Origin: Verrucomicrobiaceae bacterium
Lineage (GTDB): Bacteria; Verrucomicrobiota; Verrucomicrobiia; Verrucomicrobiales; Akkermansiaceae
NCBI GenBank assembly: GCA_027484055.1
Contig: JAIXQH010000010.1
Coordinates: 62,001-126,000, forward strand
Direction of reading: 5' to 3'
DNA: 64,000 nt
A program made the translations under genes and the position numbers. Positions 36,429 through 45,530 of this stretch are shown here, in pieces. Below the pieces are notes generated by a model, which was not told the origin of the DNA, did not search any database, and saw nothing but the letters and a program-made list of their open reading frames with translations. The stretch's first letter is position 1, and each line of letters opens with the position of its first letter.

Positions 36429-38386
36429 GGCTTTTTGAGCTTCTTCGCTTCTTCGATCTTGAGGATATTTTTTCGGAAATCTGGCTGATCCGGGAAGCGA
36501 CGCGCTAGAATCCCAGTCCACTTCAGAGCTTGATCGTAGTCGCCGAGGGAGTAGGCCTCCTTCGACATGAAAATCATCCCGTCGGCTGATAAGTCTCCAA
36601 GTTCTTGGTAGATTCTCAGCGTCTCAGCACGCGAGCCTTCGGCGAGGGCGATGCGGGCAAGAATTTCTTTTCCCGATGTGGTGGCGGTGAGTGCAGGCAC
36701 CTTCAGCAAAACCTCTCGGGCTTTCGCGGGCTGGCCGCGGTCGAGTTCGGTTAGTGCTAGTGTCCATGCAGCACGCGAGGCGAGCTCTGAATTTTCCGAG
36801 GCGATTTTGTTGAGTATTTCTAGCCCTTGGTCAGTGGCACCGGATGTGAGTAGGATTTCTCCCAAAAATAATTCGGAAGCGGGACTGCGTTTGGAAAGCG
36901 ACTGCAACCATTGTTTGGCTGGGACTTTCCCATCCCGGAGTTGAAGCGACTTGGCATAGCCATAATCGAACCATGCCGGCGGATTCGTCACTGCGAGCTT
37001 GTCGCCCCCGCCGATGATGACTGCGGCGCCCGACCAGCTCGAAGAAAAGAGAATGGAAACCAATGCTTCCGGTTGGGCTAACCAGGTTTCAAAAAGCTGG
37101 TTTTCTTCAGGACTGAGAGAGCGGTTTGCCCATTTGGCATATTCAAAAACGAAAGGATGCGCGTCCTTGTCTGTGATGGGTAGGTCCCGTCCTGCGAGAC
37201 TCAGGCGGGGGTCGATGTTTTCTCGTGCATTGAGGTGAGAGAGGATTTTGAGGGCAAGTCCGGGATTCAGATCATCTGCTTCTTTGTTGAAACCGGTTTC
37301 AATTTTTTTTCTAGCACCCGCGAAGTCCTTGCTCCGAAGACTTTCGAGCAGTCGCATCCAGGTGACTTCCGGGCGATTGGTCCCACCGCGAATGCCGGAA
37401 ATGGCTCCGTCGAGCGAGGCATTCCAAAACACACCATCCGGAAGTTTGCTGACGGCAGAGACCCATTCGCGCCAGCCTTCTTGGCGACACGGTGGCAGCG
37501 GCTTGCTCAAGCGGTGTCCTGAAACGCTAGACCAGAACCAACTTTTCAGTGCGTAAACGCCTAGGCTGGTGTCTTCCGCTGCGTCACGCCAGGTTTCTGC
37601 GGCGGCTGAGATATCTTCGGTGCGGAGGTAGAAATTCGCTAGAATATCGCGGTAGAGAGGGTTCGTGCGCTCGCACAGTACGGCTGCCACGTAGTCGAGC
37701 CTCGCATTCGCTATGCGGCCTGCGGATTCTTGGATTTGGGCGCGGAAGGCTAAGATGTCGGCATTGCGCGGGTCGGATTTTAAGCCTTGATCCAGACTCG
37801 CCATGGCTTTCCAAGGTTCCTTCGCTTCTAGGAGTGCGATGCGGATGTAGCGCTGGGCATCGTCAGTTCCAGTCAGGGTCGCGGATCTGAGGAGAGTGAG
37901 TGCTTCCTCGGGTAATTTTCTCGCAAGCAGGGCATCGGCCTGAAGCAGCAGCCACTGGCCTGGGAATGCGGCCTTATCTTTCCACTTTAAGGGGAAGGCG
38001 TCGTAAGCGCTGAGGTCTCTTCTTTGGAGGGCGTCGCGTGCGAGTTTTAAGTCTGCGGATTCGAGTAGGTGCGGGTCTAAGGTCGCAGCTTGGGGATCAC
38101 TTAAGGCCATGCGGATCACGCTGGTGTCACGGATGGAGATGGCTTTTTCCAGCTCTGCGACGCGCACACTTTTTTCTTTCTCAGCGCGCAAGGTGGGATC
38201 GTAAATGCCTGATAATGCAGACCTTGCGGCAACGAAGTCGCCAGCTGCTAGGCCCATTTCGATTGCAGCGGTGGATTGCTTGCTGCGCTTCGTTAACACG
38301 GATTGTCTCCAGAACCAGAAGCCGAGGGCTAGACCCCCAATTACTAGGGGTGTAACAATGAAAATGATTCGGAGCTTTCTAGTCAC
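36425..38386 (-). CDS. TPR-type protein of the exosortase locus
   Basis: A 653-residue protein: one N-terminal membrane anchor (residues 6-27) followed by a helical solenoid with TPR-like units (for example EEALTLLRSATLTGTDDAQR; KAMASLDQGLKSDPRNADIL). It faces the periplasm. TPR proteins are common partners of exosortase/EPS loci. First gene of the operon TPR-exosortase-membrane protein-EpsI. The 177 bases upstream (38387-38563) separate it from a divergent polymerase gene and hold the likely promoters; no clear -10/-35 pair was picked out. Confidence 0.75.
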   Translation of the reverse strand: MTRKLRIIFIVTPLVIGGLALGFWFWRQSVLTKRSKQSTAAIEMGLAAGDFVAARSALSGIYDPTLRAEKEKSVRVAELEKAISIRDTSVIRMALSDPQAATLDPHLLESADLKLARDALQRRDLSAYDAFPLKWKDKAAFPGQWLLLQADALLARKLPEEALTLLRSATLTGTDDAQRYIRIALLEAKEPWKAMASLDQGLKSDPRNADILAFRAQIQESAGRIANARLDYVAAVLCERTNPLYRDILANFYLRTEDISAAAETWRDAAEDTSLGVYALKSWFWSSVSGHRLSKPLPPCRQEGWREWVSAVSKLPDGVFWNASLDGAISGIRGGTNRPEVTWMRLLESLRSKDFAGARKKIETGFNKEADDLNPGLALKILSHLNARENIDPRLSLAGRDLPITDKDAHPFVFEYAKWANRSLSPEENQLFETWLAQPEALVSILFSSSWSGAAVIIGGGDKLAVTNPPAWFDYGYAKSLQLRDGKVPAKQWLQSLSKRSPASELFLGEILLTSGATDQGLEILNKIASENSELASRAAWTLALTELDRGQPAKAREVLLKVPALTATTSGKEILARIALAEGSRAETLRIYQELGDLSADGMIFMSKEAYSLGDYDQALKWTGILARRFPDQPDFRKNILKIEEAKKLKKP

Positions 38387-38563
38387 CTCGATACTTTAGC
38401 TATGTTGACTATGCGAGTCTACCAAAATATTCAGGGGCTCAGGATGCGGCGGAAATTGGAGGGATCCGTGAATGAGAGGAGGTGAAATTTAACAATTCGT
38501 GCGTTTTTGGAGAACAGGCTGGCAAGTTGGGATTGAAGGTGTCTTGGTCTTTCAAGATCTCAA

Positions 38564-39949
38564 ATGGATATTGCGAAGACGATTTTAAAGGTTCTGGTGA
38601 TCGCCTTTGTGTATCTCGGAATCGCGCCCCTGCTGGGTTACTATTTGAACGGTAAGGACTTCGCGAGGCGCGTGACGCTCGGTTTCATGGCGTGGTGGTT
38701 GGTGCGTCCGCCTTCGGATTTCACGCTGATGCTTTACTCGATTGAAAAATTTCGAGGGCACGCGAGAGGGTTTGAGTTCAATTATATTGAGGCGATAGCA
38801 ATCGGCTTGGCACTGGCAGCTCTCTTGGAAAAACGGAAAGACTTCCGGTTTCTTCCTCCTGGGCTGTGGGTTTGGTTTTTATTCATCGGCGTGGGGCTGC
38901 TGTCTGTTCCTGGAGCGATTAATCCGCTCTATGCCTTAATGCCGGCTTTCAAGTTTGCGAAAATGGGTTTTGTGTTTGTGGGTTTGTTTTCTGCGATCCA
39001 TGACGAAAGAGATCTCAAGGCAATTATGCGCGGGTTCGCGATTGCGCTCATCGTACAGGTCATCTACTGCTTATGGGGCAGGTATGTCGTGGGTGGGTTC
39101 CGAGTGTTGGGGTGGTTTGAGCACCCGAATCCTATGGCGATGTGGTCCTACATGGTGGCTTTCCCGATTTTGGGACTCGCAATTTCAAAGGAGACCTCGC
39201 AGCGGGACATGCTGTTGTTTTTCGCCGCCTTCGGATCGGCTGGGTTGGTGGTCGTTCTATCGGTTTCGCGAGCCTCACTAGCGGCTTTCGGGGTGGGGGC
39301 CATGCTGGTCATGTTTGGGTCATTTGTGCAGGGGTTTACCGTGAGAAGGGTTATCTTAGGGATCTTCGCCGCAGTAGGGGGAGCGGTGGTGTTAGCCGTC
39401 GCCGCAGATACCTTCATGGCACGGATGGGTGGGGATGATTCCCCGAAGAATGATTTACGCTATGGGCTCAATCTCCAAGCGGCGGCAATGTGTCGTGACC
39501 ATCCTTTGGTAGGAATCGGCTGGAACAATTTTGGCTTGGCGAACAGTAGGCCGCTGGGCGAGAAGTATTCTAAAATTATTGAGAATTGGGAAGCCGCTAG
39601 AGGATCGAAAATTTATGCAAAAAACTTCATGGCAAATCCGCTCACGGAGAGCTTGTATTGGCTCATCTTAGCCGAAAATGGCAAGATCGCCTTCGGTGTT
39701 TTTTTTCTATTTGCCGGAACGACGATTTGGTTCGGCTTCCGCACGACAATTGCGTTTTGGAAAACGTCGTTGGGTCTTGCTTTACTGGGGGTGACTGTGG
39801 CGCTGGGGGTGACTTACGTCCACATGCAAGTCGAGCGGGTGCTGGTTCAGACGAAAAATCTGACCACATGGATCATGTTTTGCGCGATTCTTTCGCGAGC
39901 AGAATGGTGGCGGCGGGCCGAAAAAGCGAGGAAGCGTGAACTTCGCTAA
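38564..39949 (+). CDS. O-antigen ligase/polymerase-like membrane protein
   Basis: A 461-residue protein with ten to twelve transmembrane helices and the Wzy/WaaL-type layout: a conserved GWFEHPNPMAMW before mid-protein, SRASLAAFGVGAML, and a large loop with HPLVGIGWNNFGL near residues 315-330. These proteins polymerise or transfer lipid-linked polysaccharide at the outer face of the inner membrane. It is the only plus-strand gene of the cluster, diverging from the exosortase operon and converging on the SLBB export genes. Confidence 0.85.
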   Translation: MDIAKTILKVLVIAFVYLGIAPLLGYYLNGKDFARRVTLGFMAWWLVRPPSDFTLMLYSIEKFRGHARGFEFNYIEAIAIGLALAALLEKRKDFRFLPPGLWVWFLFIGVGLLSVPGAINPLYALMPAFKFAKMGFVFVGLFSAIHDERDLKAIMRGFAIALIVQVIYCLWGRYVVGGFRVLGWFEHPNPMAMWSYMVAFPILGLAISKETSQRDMLLFFAAFGSAGLVVVLSVSRASLAAFGVGAMLVMFGSFVQGFTVRRVILGIFAAVGGAVVLAVAADTFMARMGGDDSPKNDLRYGLNLQAAAMCRDHPLVGIGWNNFGLANSRPLGEKYSKIIENWEAARGSKIYAKNFMANPLTESLYWLILAENGKIAFGVFFLFAGTTIWFGFRTTIAFWKTSLGLALLGVTVALGVTYVHMQVERVLVQTKNLTTWIMFCAILSRAEWWRRAEKARKRELR

Positions 39950-39956
39950 GCCATCA

Positions 39957-41036
39957 CTAGGGGGCAGTAGTTAGAGGGATCGTGATGACTGGTGCCTGAT
40001 TGTTGCCACCTAGGCGGGAACCTTCAGTCGCTGCGACGCTGCGTGCGGCGTCGGTGAAGATGGTTTTCACGGTGCTCTCAAGTAAACCGAGTGGGCGATT
40101 GGGAATCCAGACGATGTCACCGGGTTGGAGAAGGACATTGGTTTCTTTCCCGATGAGGATGGATTTTAAATTAACGATTGAGGCACTCGGTTTATCCAAG
40201 GTGCCACGAACGATGACGACTTGATCCAGATAAGCATTTTTAGCTGGGCCTCGACCCTGGGCGATGCAGTCAATGAGTGTGAGTGAATCTTTGTAACCGA
40301 CCGCTTGTGGGGCTGCGACCGCACCGAGTAGCAGCACGTTAAAGGAAGTGGAGGAGGGGAGATAGATGAGGTCGTTGTTCCTAAGATAAATATTCTGGGT
40401 CGTATCGCCCCCACGAATGAGTCGGTCGAAGTTGATGGGTAGGATGTCACCGTCGCGGATCACGACGCTATTTGATAGGTCGGCAAGTTCTTGGGTGGTG
40501 CCGGACATGCGTGAAGTGAAGAGTCCACCTGATTCAGAGATGGCTTCGAGAAGAGTGGTGGGCTGGCGAAGAGGAAAGATGCCCGGTTTGAACACTCGGC
40601 CTAGGATCCAGTAGCGGCGTGAACGCACTTCGACGAGGCTTACATTGACCAAGGGGTTCGTGTAGTCGGGCTTCAGTGCTTCGGTTAGTTTTTTAACAAA
40701 CTCGGCTTGCATCAGTCCTTCAGCGCGGACGCCTCCAGCGAGGTTGTAATAGACCATCCCGTCGGGCATTACGAAGGTGCGGGCAAGTGTGCCGGGCACC
40801 TCTGCGATTTCTATTTCGATCACGTCTCCTGGCCCAAGTATGTAGGGCTCTGACGGTGGAATGAGGAGCTGAGGATTTAACTCACGCTTGATGGTGACAT
40901 TCTTAAAGTTGAGATTCTTGACCGTCTGATCCGTCGTCCGTGCGTCAAACTCGGCCTTTGGGATCCACTGTTGGCACGAACTTGTGACGAGCACTAGAAG
41001 TGTCGTAACAAGTGGATATGGAATTTTACGAAACAT
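39957..41036 (-). CDS. Polysaccharide export lipoprotein (Wza-like, SLBB)
   Basis: A 359-residue protein with a lipoprotein signal (lipobox region VLVTSSCQQW). The polysaccharide export domain begins with LGPGDVIEIEIAEVPGTL and contains SGGLFTSRMSGTTQ in an SLBB unit; a second soluble ligand-binding beta-grasp unit follows (YLPSSTSFNVLLLGAVAAPQ). Likely an outer-membrane export channel. It shares one base with the preceding, related export gene; two paralogues in tandem may form a mixed or two-part channel. Confidence 0.88.
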   Translation of the reverse strand: MFRKIPYPLVTTLLVLVTSSCQQWIPKAEFDARTTDQTVKNLNFKNVTIKRELNPQLLIPPSEPYILGPGDVIEIEIAEVPGTLARTFVMPDGMVYYNLAGGVRAEGLMQAEFVKKLTEALKPDYTNPLVNVSLVEVRSRRYWILGRVFKPGIFPLRQPTTLLEAISESGGLFTSRMSGTTQELADLSNSVVIRDGDILPINFDRLIRGGDTTQNIYLRNNDLIYLPSSTSFNVLLLGAVAAPQAVGYKDSLTLIDCIAQGRGPAKNAYLDQVVIVRGTLDKPSASIVNLKSILIGKETNVLLQPGDIVWIPNRPLGLLESTVKTIFTDAARSVAATEGSRLGGNNQAPVITIPLTTAP

Positions 41037-42049
41037 CAGGGTGGGTTAATGAAGGGGCCGACGTTCTGGCTTACCCAGCTTGCGGTGGCGCTTGTGACGA
41101 AGGCTGACAGAGCAATCTTTGTAATCTCTTGAACTTCTGACCACGGGGTATCTGCAACAAAGACGATGTCTTTTGGCTGGAGTTTGAAGTCGTTTTCTTT
41201 AGCCGCGAGGATTTCTTTTACGTTAACTATGAACGTTTCGGGCTTGCTGACGCTGCCTCGGATGACGAGCACGCGGTCTTTCCATGCGCGTTCCGAGAAG
41301 CCGCCCCGACGAGTGATCGCGGAGACGACCGATGAATCAGGGCTCAGACCTTGGACTCCTGGGTTGGCCACGGAACCAAGGACGTAGTAGTCGTTGCTGA
41401 TATTTGAGGCGATGTAGATGAAGTCATTTGGCTCGATTTCGATATTCTGAGACATATCTCCGTCGTTTAGAAGCCGCCTAAAATCGACCGTGAGGCGCTT
41501 GCCATTTCGTGTGATGAAGGAGCGATCTAAATCGGCAAGTTCGACGGTATTTGACTCGAAAAGACCTGTTTCTAAGCCACCGGCATTCGCGACAGCTTCG
41601 ACGAGTGTGATGGGGCGTTCCAAAGTAACCACGCCGCGGATGACGACTTTACCGAGGATGGTAAATCGCTTGGAGGCGACTTCTTGTGGTGTGATGATGA
41701 CTCTAGGTGAGCGGAAATGACTGCTGAGTGCCTTCTCAAGCACAAGGCGGGCTTCGTCGAGAGTCAGGCCGGTGAGTTTGATATTCTGAGCTTGAAGGAA
41801 ACTAACGGTGCCATCCGGTGAGATTCGGAAATAGGTGCGATCCAGCTCTGGGCGTCCGAAAAGAGAAAAATTAACCACATCTCCAGGTCCTAGCTCGTAG
41901 CGGTTGCGCCATGAGACGGGAGCAGTTGGGCCTTTGTTGCCGGTGACGATCTCGCTTGGGGGAGGGGACTGTTTGGATGTTTGCTCTTGTCCGTCAAGCG
42001 GGAGCCAGAGGGTGAGGTGAAGAAATAGAAGGTAGCAGATGCGTTTCAT
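41036..42049 (-). CDS. Polysaccharide export protein, second SLBB paralogue
   Basis: A 337-residue protein with a cleavable signal peptide (MKRICYLLFLHLTLWLPLDG) but no clear lipobox. It carries the same export domain (ELGPGDVVNFSLFGRPELDR) and SLBB units (VEAVANAGGLETGL; YIASNISNDYYVLGSVANPG). Sits between the Wzz-like gene (12 bases upstream) and the lipoprotein paralogue. Together they form the export part of the EPS cluster. Confidence 0.87.
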   Translation of the reverse strand: MKRICYLLFLHLTLWLPLDGQEQTSKQSPPPSEIVTGNKGPTAPVSWRNRYELGPGDVVNFSLFGRPELDRTYFRISPDGTVSFLQAQNIKLTGLTLDEARLVLEKALSSHFRSPRVIITPQEVASKRFTILGKVVIRGVVTLERPITLVEAVANAGGLETGLFESNTVELADLDRSFITRNGKRLTVDFRRLLNDGDMSQNIEIEPNDFIYIASNISNDYYVLGSVANPGVQGLSPDSSVVSAITRRGGFSERAWKDRVLVIRGSVSKPETFIVNVKEILAAKENDFKLQPKDIVFVADTPWSEVQEITKIALSAFVTSATASWVSQNVGPFINPP

Positions 42050-42061
42050 TTCAACAGTTGG

Positions 42062-43948
42062 TCAAGAAAAGTGCTTGGTGAGAAAATGCGATACAACATC
42101 GGCAGATTTTCTGATTTGGCCTTCGGCGCTCTCCATCCAAGCGATGGTTCCTGCACAGGCCGGGAGGTAGGCCGCTGTGATGGTTCGGGATTTGGCGGCG
42201 AGCGTTATGGATTTTTTAGTTCCAGAGACGACGGCGATCCACTGGTTCGTGCTGGCGAGTAGATCGCGCGCAGGGCCTTGTGGAAGACCAGATGCGCGAA
42301 TGACGCCGCTTGCTGCGAGTTCAGTCTGCCATTCGAGGCTGTTCGCTTGGCTGGAGTCATTCCAGAGTTGATCGGGGGTTAGATCGTGGACGGTGAACCG
42401 GTTCCCACTATCTGCCATAGCGGCGTCGCTGAGAAGGGTCCAGAATTGGCGTTCGTTTTCTGGCTCAAGAGCCGAGGTCCAGAATAGAATTTTTTCAGAA
42501 GTGCGGAGCCTTGGTGCGAGGTATGTGATCCAGAAGTGCTCGGTGGCTTGCTGCGCGGCGAGGCCTGAGCTTGCGGGTATGGCGGTGATCAGCGGAGCTG
42601 TGGTTGCGATGCAGCATTCGAGAGTGGAGCGTCGCTGACTCCGGTGACTGAGTAGTAGAGTCAGGATGGTTGTGATTCCTCCACCCATTAGTGCGCCTGC
42701 GACACCACAGATGGCAGGTTTTGATACTAGGGAAGAGGGAGTGATGCTTCGGATATCGGGTGCTTGGAAAACTTGCCAATAACCAGGAGCGCCTGAAGCG
42801 AAAATTTCTGCTTCCTTCAAGCGGTTGGTCATCATGGATAATCCTTCGCTAATGGCGTTTCGCTTAGTTTTTAGAGCCTCATAGGCACCGATGATTCCAG
42901 GAAACTCGCTGATGCGCGCAGTGGTGCTAGTCCTGAGTTTTTCGAGTGAAGCAATTTGGCTGTTGGCTTCAAAAAGCTGATCTTGAAGCGCCAAGATATT
43001 CAGAAAAATCTGATTTCCAAGTGGGGTGCCGGTGTAAGAATCCAAATTGGTTTCTTCTTGTTTCCGAGCAGCGAGTAAATCCACCTGTTTGCTGAGATAC
43101 TCGATGCTCTGGAGCTTGGTCTGGACGAGTGGATTCGCGTCGGTGTAGGTGGCCCTTAAATTGGCGAGTTCTTCGTTGGCTGTTTTTAACTGAAGCTCGA
43201 TGGGGCTTTGGCGTTGGATCTGTGACGTTAGGCTCTTTAATTGACTGCTTTTGGAGGCTGCGGTGGCGCGTGCTGTCTCAAGTTGAAGCTCAATGAGGGA
43301 CAGTTTTGAAAGTGCCGCGGAAACCTGAGACTCACCGCCGAAGTAGTCCTTTTCTTTCGAGAAATTGAGGATCTCCGTATTGGTCGCGCTGGTTTGATTC
43401 TCCAGTTCGGTGACCTCTTTTTGTAAGATCAGCCTCACTCCGTGCGCTTCCGTGCGTTGCAATTGCTGAGTGTAAGATTCGATCTCTTCTGCCCAAATGC
43501 CACTGAATCGAACCGCGTCCTCCGGACTGATGGGTGAGTGATAGGTGATGTAGAAAATGTCAGTACCTTCTAACTGAGTGGCCTGCACGAGTGATTTCGC
43601 CCTATTTGGATCAATCCCGTTTTGAGCCCGCTTCATGGCCTTATCGAGAGGCTCGGAGGCGAGTAAAGTTGCGAGAAGCGTCGCGTCATTCAGATCGACC
43701 GGACGGTAAGCCTGCCCCACATCCGAGGCTTGGACGGTCTGTGGCACGCGCCGCTTGATCAATGAGACGGTGACAGAAAAACTCTGGTGGGTGATCTTGA
43801 TTCCAAATAGGACTCCAATGCTTCCCAATAACAAGACGCCAGCTAGGATCCATGGCCAGCGAGATAGAACTCCTCCGAGCAGCCTGACGGGATCGAAGGG
43901 AATGGGAAAACGAAACTTGGCACGCCCCAGAGCTGCTGCAGCGCTCAT
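42062..43948 (-). CDS. Wzz/GumC chain-length protein with degenerate BY-kinase-like domain
   Basis: A 628-residue protein. Two transmembrane helices (residues ~32-55 and ~415-440) flank a long periplasmic coiled coil, typical of polysaccharide co-polymerases. The cytoplasmic end (~440-628) lines up with bacterial tyrosine kinases, but where Walker A should be it reads ILFWTSALEPENERQFW, without GK[S/T]. No Walker A' or terminal tyrosine cluster is visible. I infer a non-catalytic pseudokinase domain. First gene of a three-gene minus-strand operon with the two export proteins. Confidence 0.82.
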   Translation of the reverse strand: MSAAAALGRAKFRFPIPFDPVRLLGGVLSRWPWILAGVLLLGSIGVLFGIKITHQSFSVTVSLIKRRVPQTVQASDVGQAYRPVDLNDATLLATLLASEPLDKAMKRAQNGIDPNRAKSLVQATQLEGTDIFYITYHSPISPEDAVRFSGIWAEEIESYTQQLQRTEAHGVRLILQKEVTELENQTSATNTEILNFSKEKDYFGGESQVSAALSKLSLIELQLETARATAASKSSQLKSLTSQIQRQSPIELQLKTANEELANLRATYTDANPLVQTKLQSIEYLSKQVDLLAARKQEETNLDSYTGTPLGNQIFLNILALQDQLFEANSQIASLEKLRTSTTARISEFPGIIGAYEALKTKRNAISEGLSMMTNRLKEAEIFASGAPGYWQVFQAPDIRSITPSSLVSKPAICGVAGALMGGGITTILTLLLSHRSQRRSTLECCIATTAPLITAIPASSGLAAQQATEHFWITYLAPRLRTSEKILFWTSALEPENERQFWTLLSDAAMADSGNRFTVHDLTPDQLWNDSSQANSLEWQTELAASGVIRASGLPQGPARDLLASTNQWIAVVSGTKKSITLAAKSRTITAAYLPACAGTIAWMESAEGQIRKSADVVSHFLTKHFS

Positions 43949-44106
43949 CTCTGGCGTAGATGAGTGAGCTGTGCCCTGGGGGGCATCGAAGGGGAGATGT
44001 TCCTCGGTCGTTTGGATAAGTTAAGTATTTAAGGATTTGGCCCTCAGTTGGCAAGCGTGAAAACGCTGGGAAGTGAGGATAGGCTGAGGGGCGGATTCAG
44101 CACTGC

Positions 44107-45192
44107 TTACTTGAAAAGCCCCAGAACCGGTCGGTGGTCGGATGCGTTTTCCCAGTCTGAGTCGTCGATGATTTTTGAAGCCGCGAAATCGACCTCATCC
44201 CGTAGACCTTTGCTGACCATGATGAAATCGATGCGAGAATAGATGTCGTGCAGATCCCAGTAGTAGGTCCAAGCATTTCCTTGGGCATCTTTGGCGGGAA
44301 TGGCGGTCAAGTAGTTGGGGGCTTTGGTTTTCCCGGTGAGTTCTTTGATCGCTGGAGAACCCCGGGTGTCGTTTAGGTCCCCGTAAACCACAATTCTGGC
44401 TTCTGGATTTGAGGCTAAAATGGAGTCGACGTGGAGTCGGACTAGACGAGCTTCGTTGAGCCGGATGGCTTCTTGGTCTCCTTGGTCGCTGTCTCGCTTG
44501 GATTTCAAGTGGAGGCCTAGAAAGCGGTAAGTTTTTCCATGCGCCTCGATGGATGCGTCGAGCACACCTCGGTTGATGGCGAAAGTTTGACCATTCAAGG
44601 AGTAATCGACGACGGCTGGCTTGGCCGTTGAAAGGATGGGAAAGCGAGAGACTATCCCGAGGTGGCGCACGGGGTCAGCACCACCTGTGTAATAAGAGTG
44701 GGGTAGATCAAGACCGGCGATTTTGAGTCTTTCCTGAATGTCTTTGAGGTCAGATTCTTCGCCAATTTCGCAAAGGCCGATGACGTCGGGTGAGTGGCGA
44801 ACTAAGATCTCGATGACCGCTTGCTTCTGGGCGTCTGGTTTTGATGCCCCCTTGAGGTTTTTGCCATCGACGTAGCGGTCCATGGTGAGCCAATTCTCAA
44901 CGTTGTAGGTGATGAGGCGTAGGCCACTTTGGGCAACGGGCTGGTGAATTGGGAGGACTTGAGCGTCTTTTTTTGCGGTCGGGACGACAGCTAGTGGCGT
45001 TGGAGTGGACGCGGGTGTTGGACTTGCTTGGCTCGCTTTCTCGGGTATTTCTCGGCTCGGAGTGTCCCAGTCCGGACTCTTGCTATTGCCATCGCAAGAA
45101 GTAACCGTGAGAAGAGTCTGCAAACAGAAAATGGCACCAAGTGTCCTTGGTGCCTTCTTCTTGAGCAAAGCTGAGATCGCTCCGAGAGCCAT
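44107..45192 (-). CDS. Endonuclease/exonuclease/phosphatase-family lipoprotein
   Basis: A 361-residue protein. Residues 1-33 form a signal with lipobox-like LLTVTSC; a Pro/Thr-rich linker follows to ~residue 85. The EEP fold then shows RLITYNVENWL, the metal-binding glutamate in VIGLCEIGEES, IVVYGDLNDTRGSP and the final ENASDHRPVL with the catalytic Asp-His. Family members hydrolyse phosphodiesters in DNA, lipids or nucleotides; substrate unknown here, and location would be outside the cytoplasm. Five bases downstream of tatA, so likely cotranscribed. Confidence 0.88.
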   Translation of the reverse strand: MALGAISALLKKKAPRTLGAIFCLQTLLTVTSCDGNSKSPDWDTPSREIPEKASQASPTPASTPTPLAVVPTAKKDAQVLPIHQPVAQSGLRLITYNVENWLTMDRYVDGKNLKGASKPDAQKQAVIEILVRHSPDVIGLCEIGEESDLKDIQERLKIAGLDLPHSYYTGGADPVRHLGIVSRFPILSTAKPAVVDYSLNGQTFAINRGVLDASIEAHGKTYRFLGLHLKSKRDSDQGDQEAIRLNEARLVRLHVDSILASNPEARIVVYGDLNDTRGSPAIKELTGKTKAPNYLTAIPAKDAQGNAWTYYWDLHDIYSRIDFIMVSKGLRDEVDFAASKIIDDSDWENASDHRPVLGLFK

Positions 45193-45197
45193 CAGTA

Positions 45198-45410
45198 TTA
45201 CGACTCGCGAGGCTCTTTACCCGGTGCTTCTTTGGTCCGGACTTCGGCTTCTGAGCGAGTGATTTCATGCTCGAACTCTTCCTTCGCTTTTTTGAACTCG
45301 CCCATGCTCTTGCCGACTCCGCGAGCGAGTTCTGGCAATTTTTTCGCTCCGAAGAGCAAGAGGATCACGATGAAGATCATGACCATTTCTGGCATTCCAA
45401 TAGGTCCCAT
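45198..45410 (-). CDS. tatA: Sec-independent translocase component TatA/E
   Basis: A 70-residue protein with the TatA layout: a short N-terminal transmembrane helix, the FGAKKLPELARGVGKSMGEF hinge and amphipathic helix, and a charged tail. It forms the pore-like part of twin-arginine translocation. No tatB or tatC is adjacent, which is common in this phylum. The 120 bases between it and the fumarase stop hold no gene. Confidence 0.93.
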   Translation of the reverse strand: MGPIGMPEMVMIFIVILLLFGAKKLPELARGVGKSMGEFKKAKEEFEHEITRSEAEVRTKEAPGKEPRES

Positions 45411-45530
45411 AATGTGTGTGTGTTTAGACGGCGTGAAAGTAACTGCGCTGACTGGGCTTGCAATGCATTTACCTCAGTAATGGCGAGATTACTCAGAAGC
45501 AGCGTCGCAAATCCTCAGCTGAGTCTAAAT

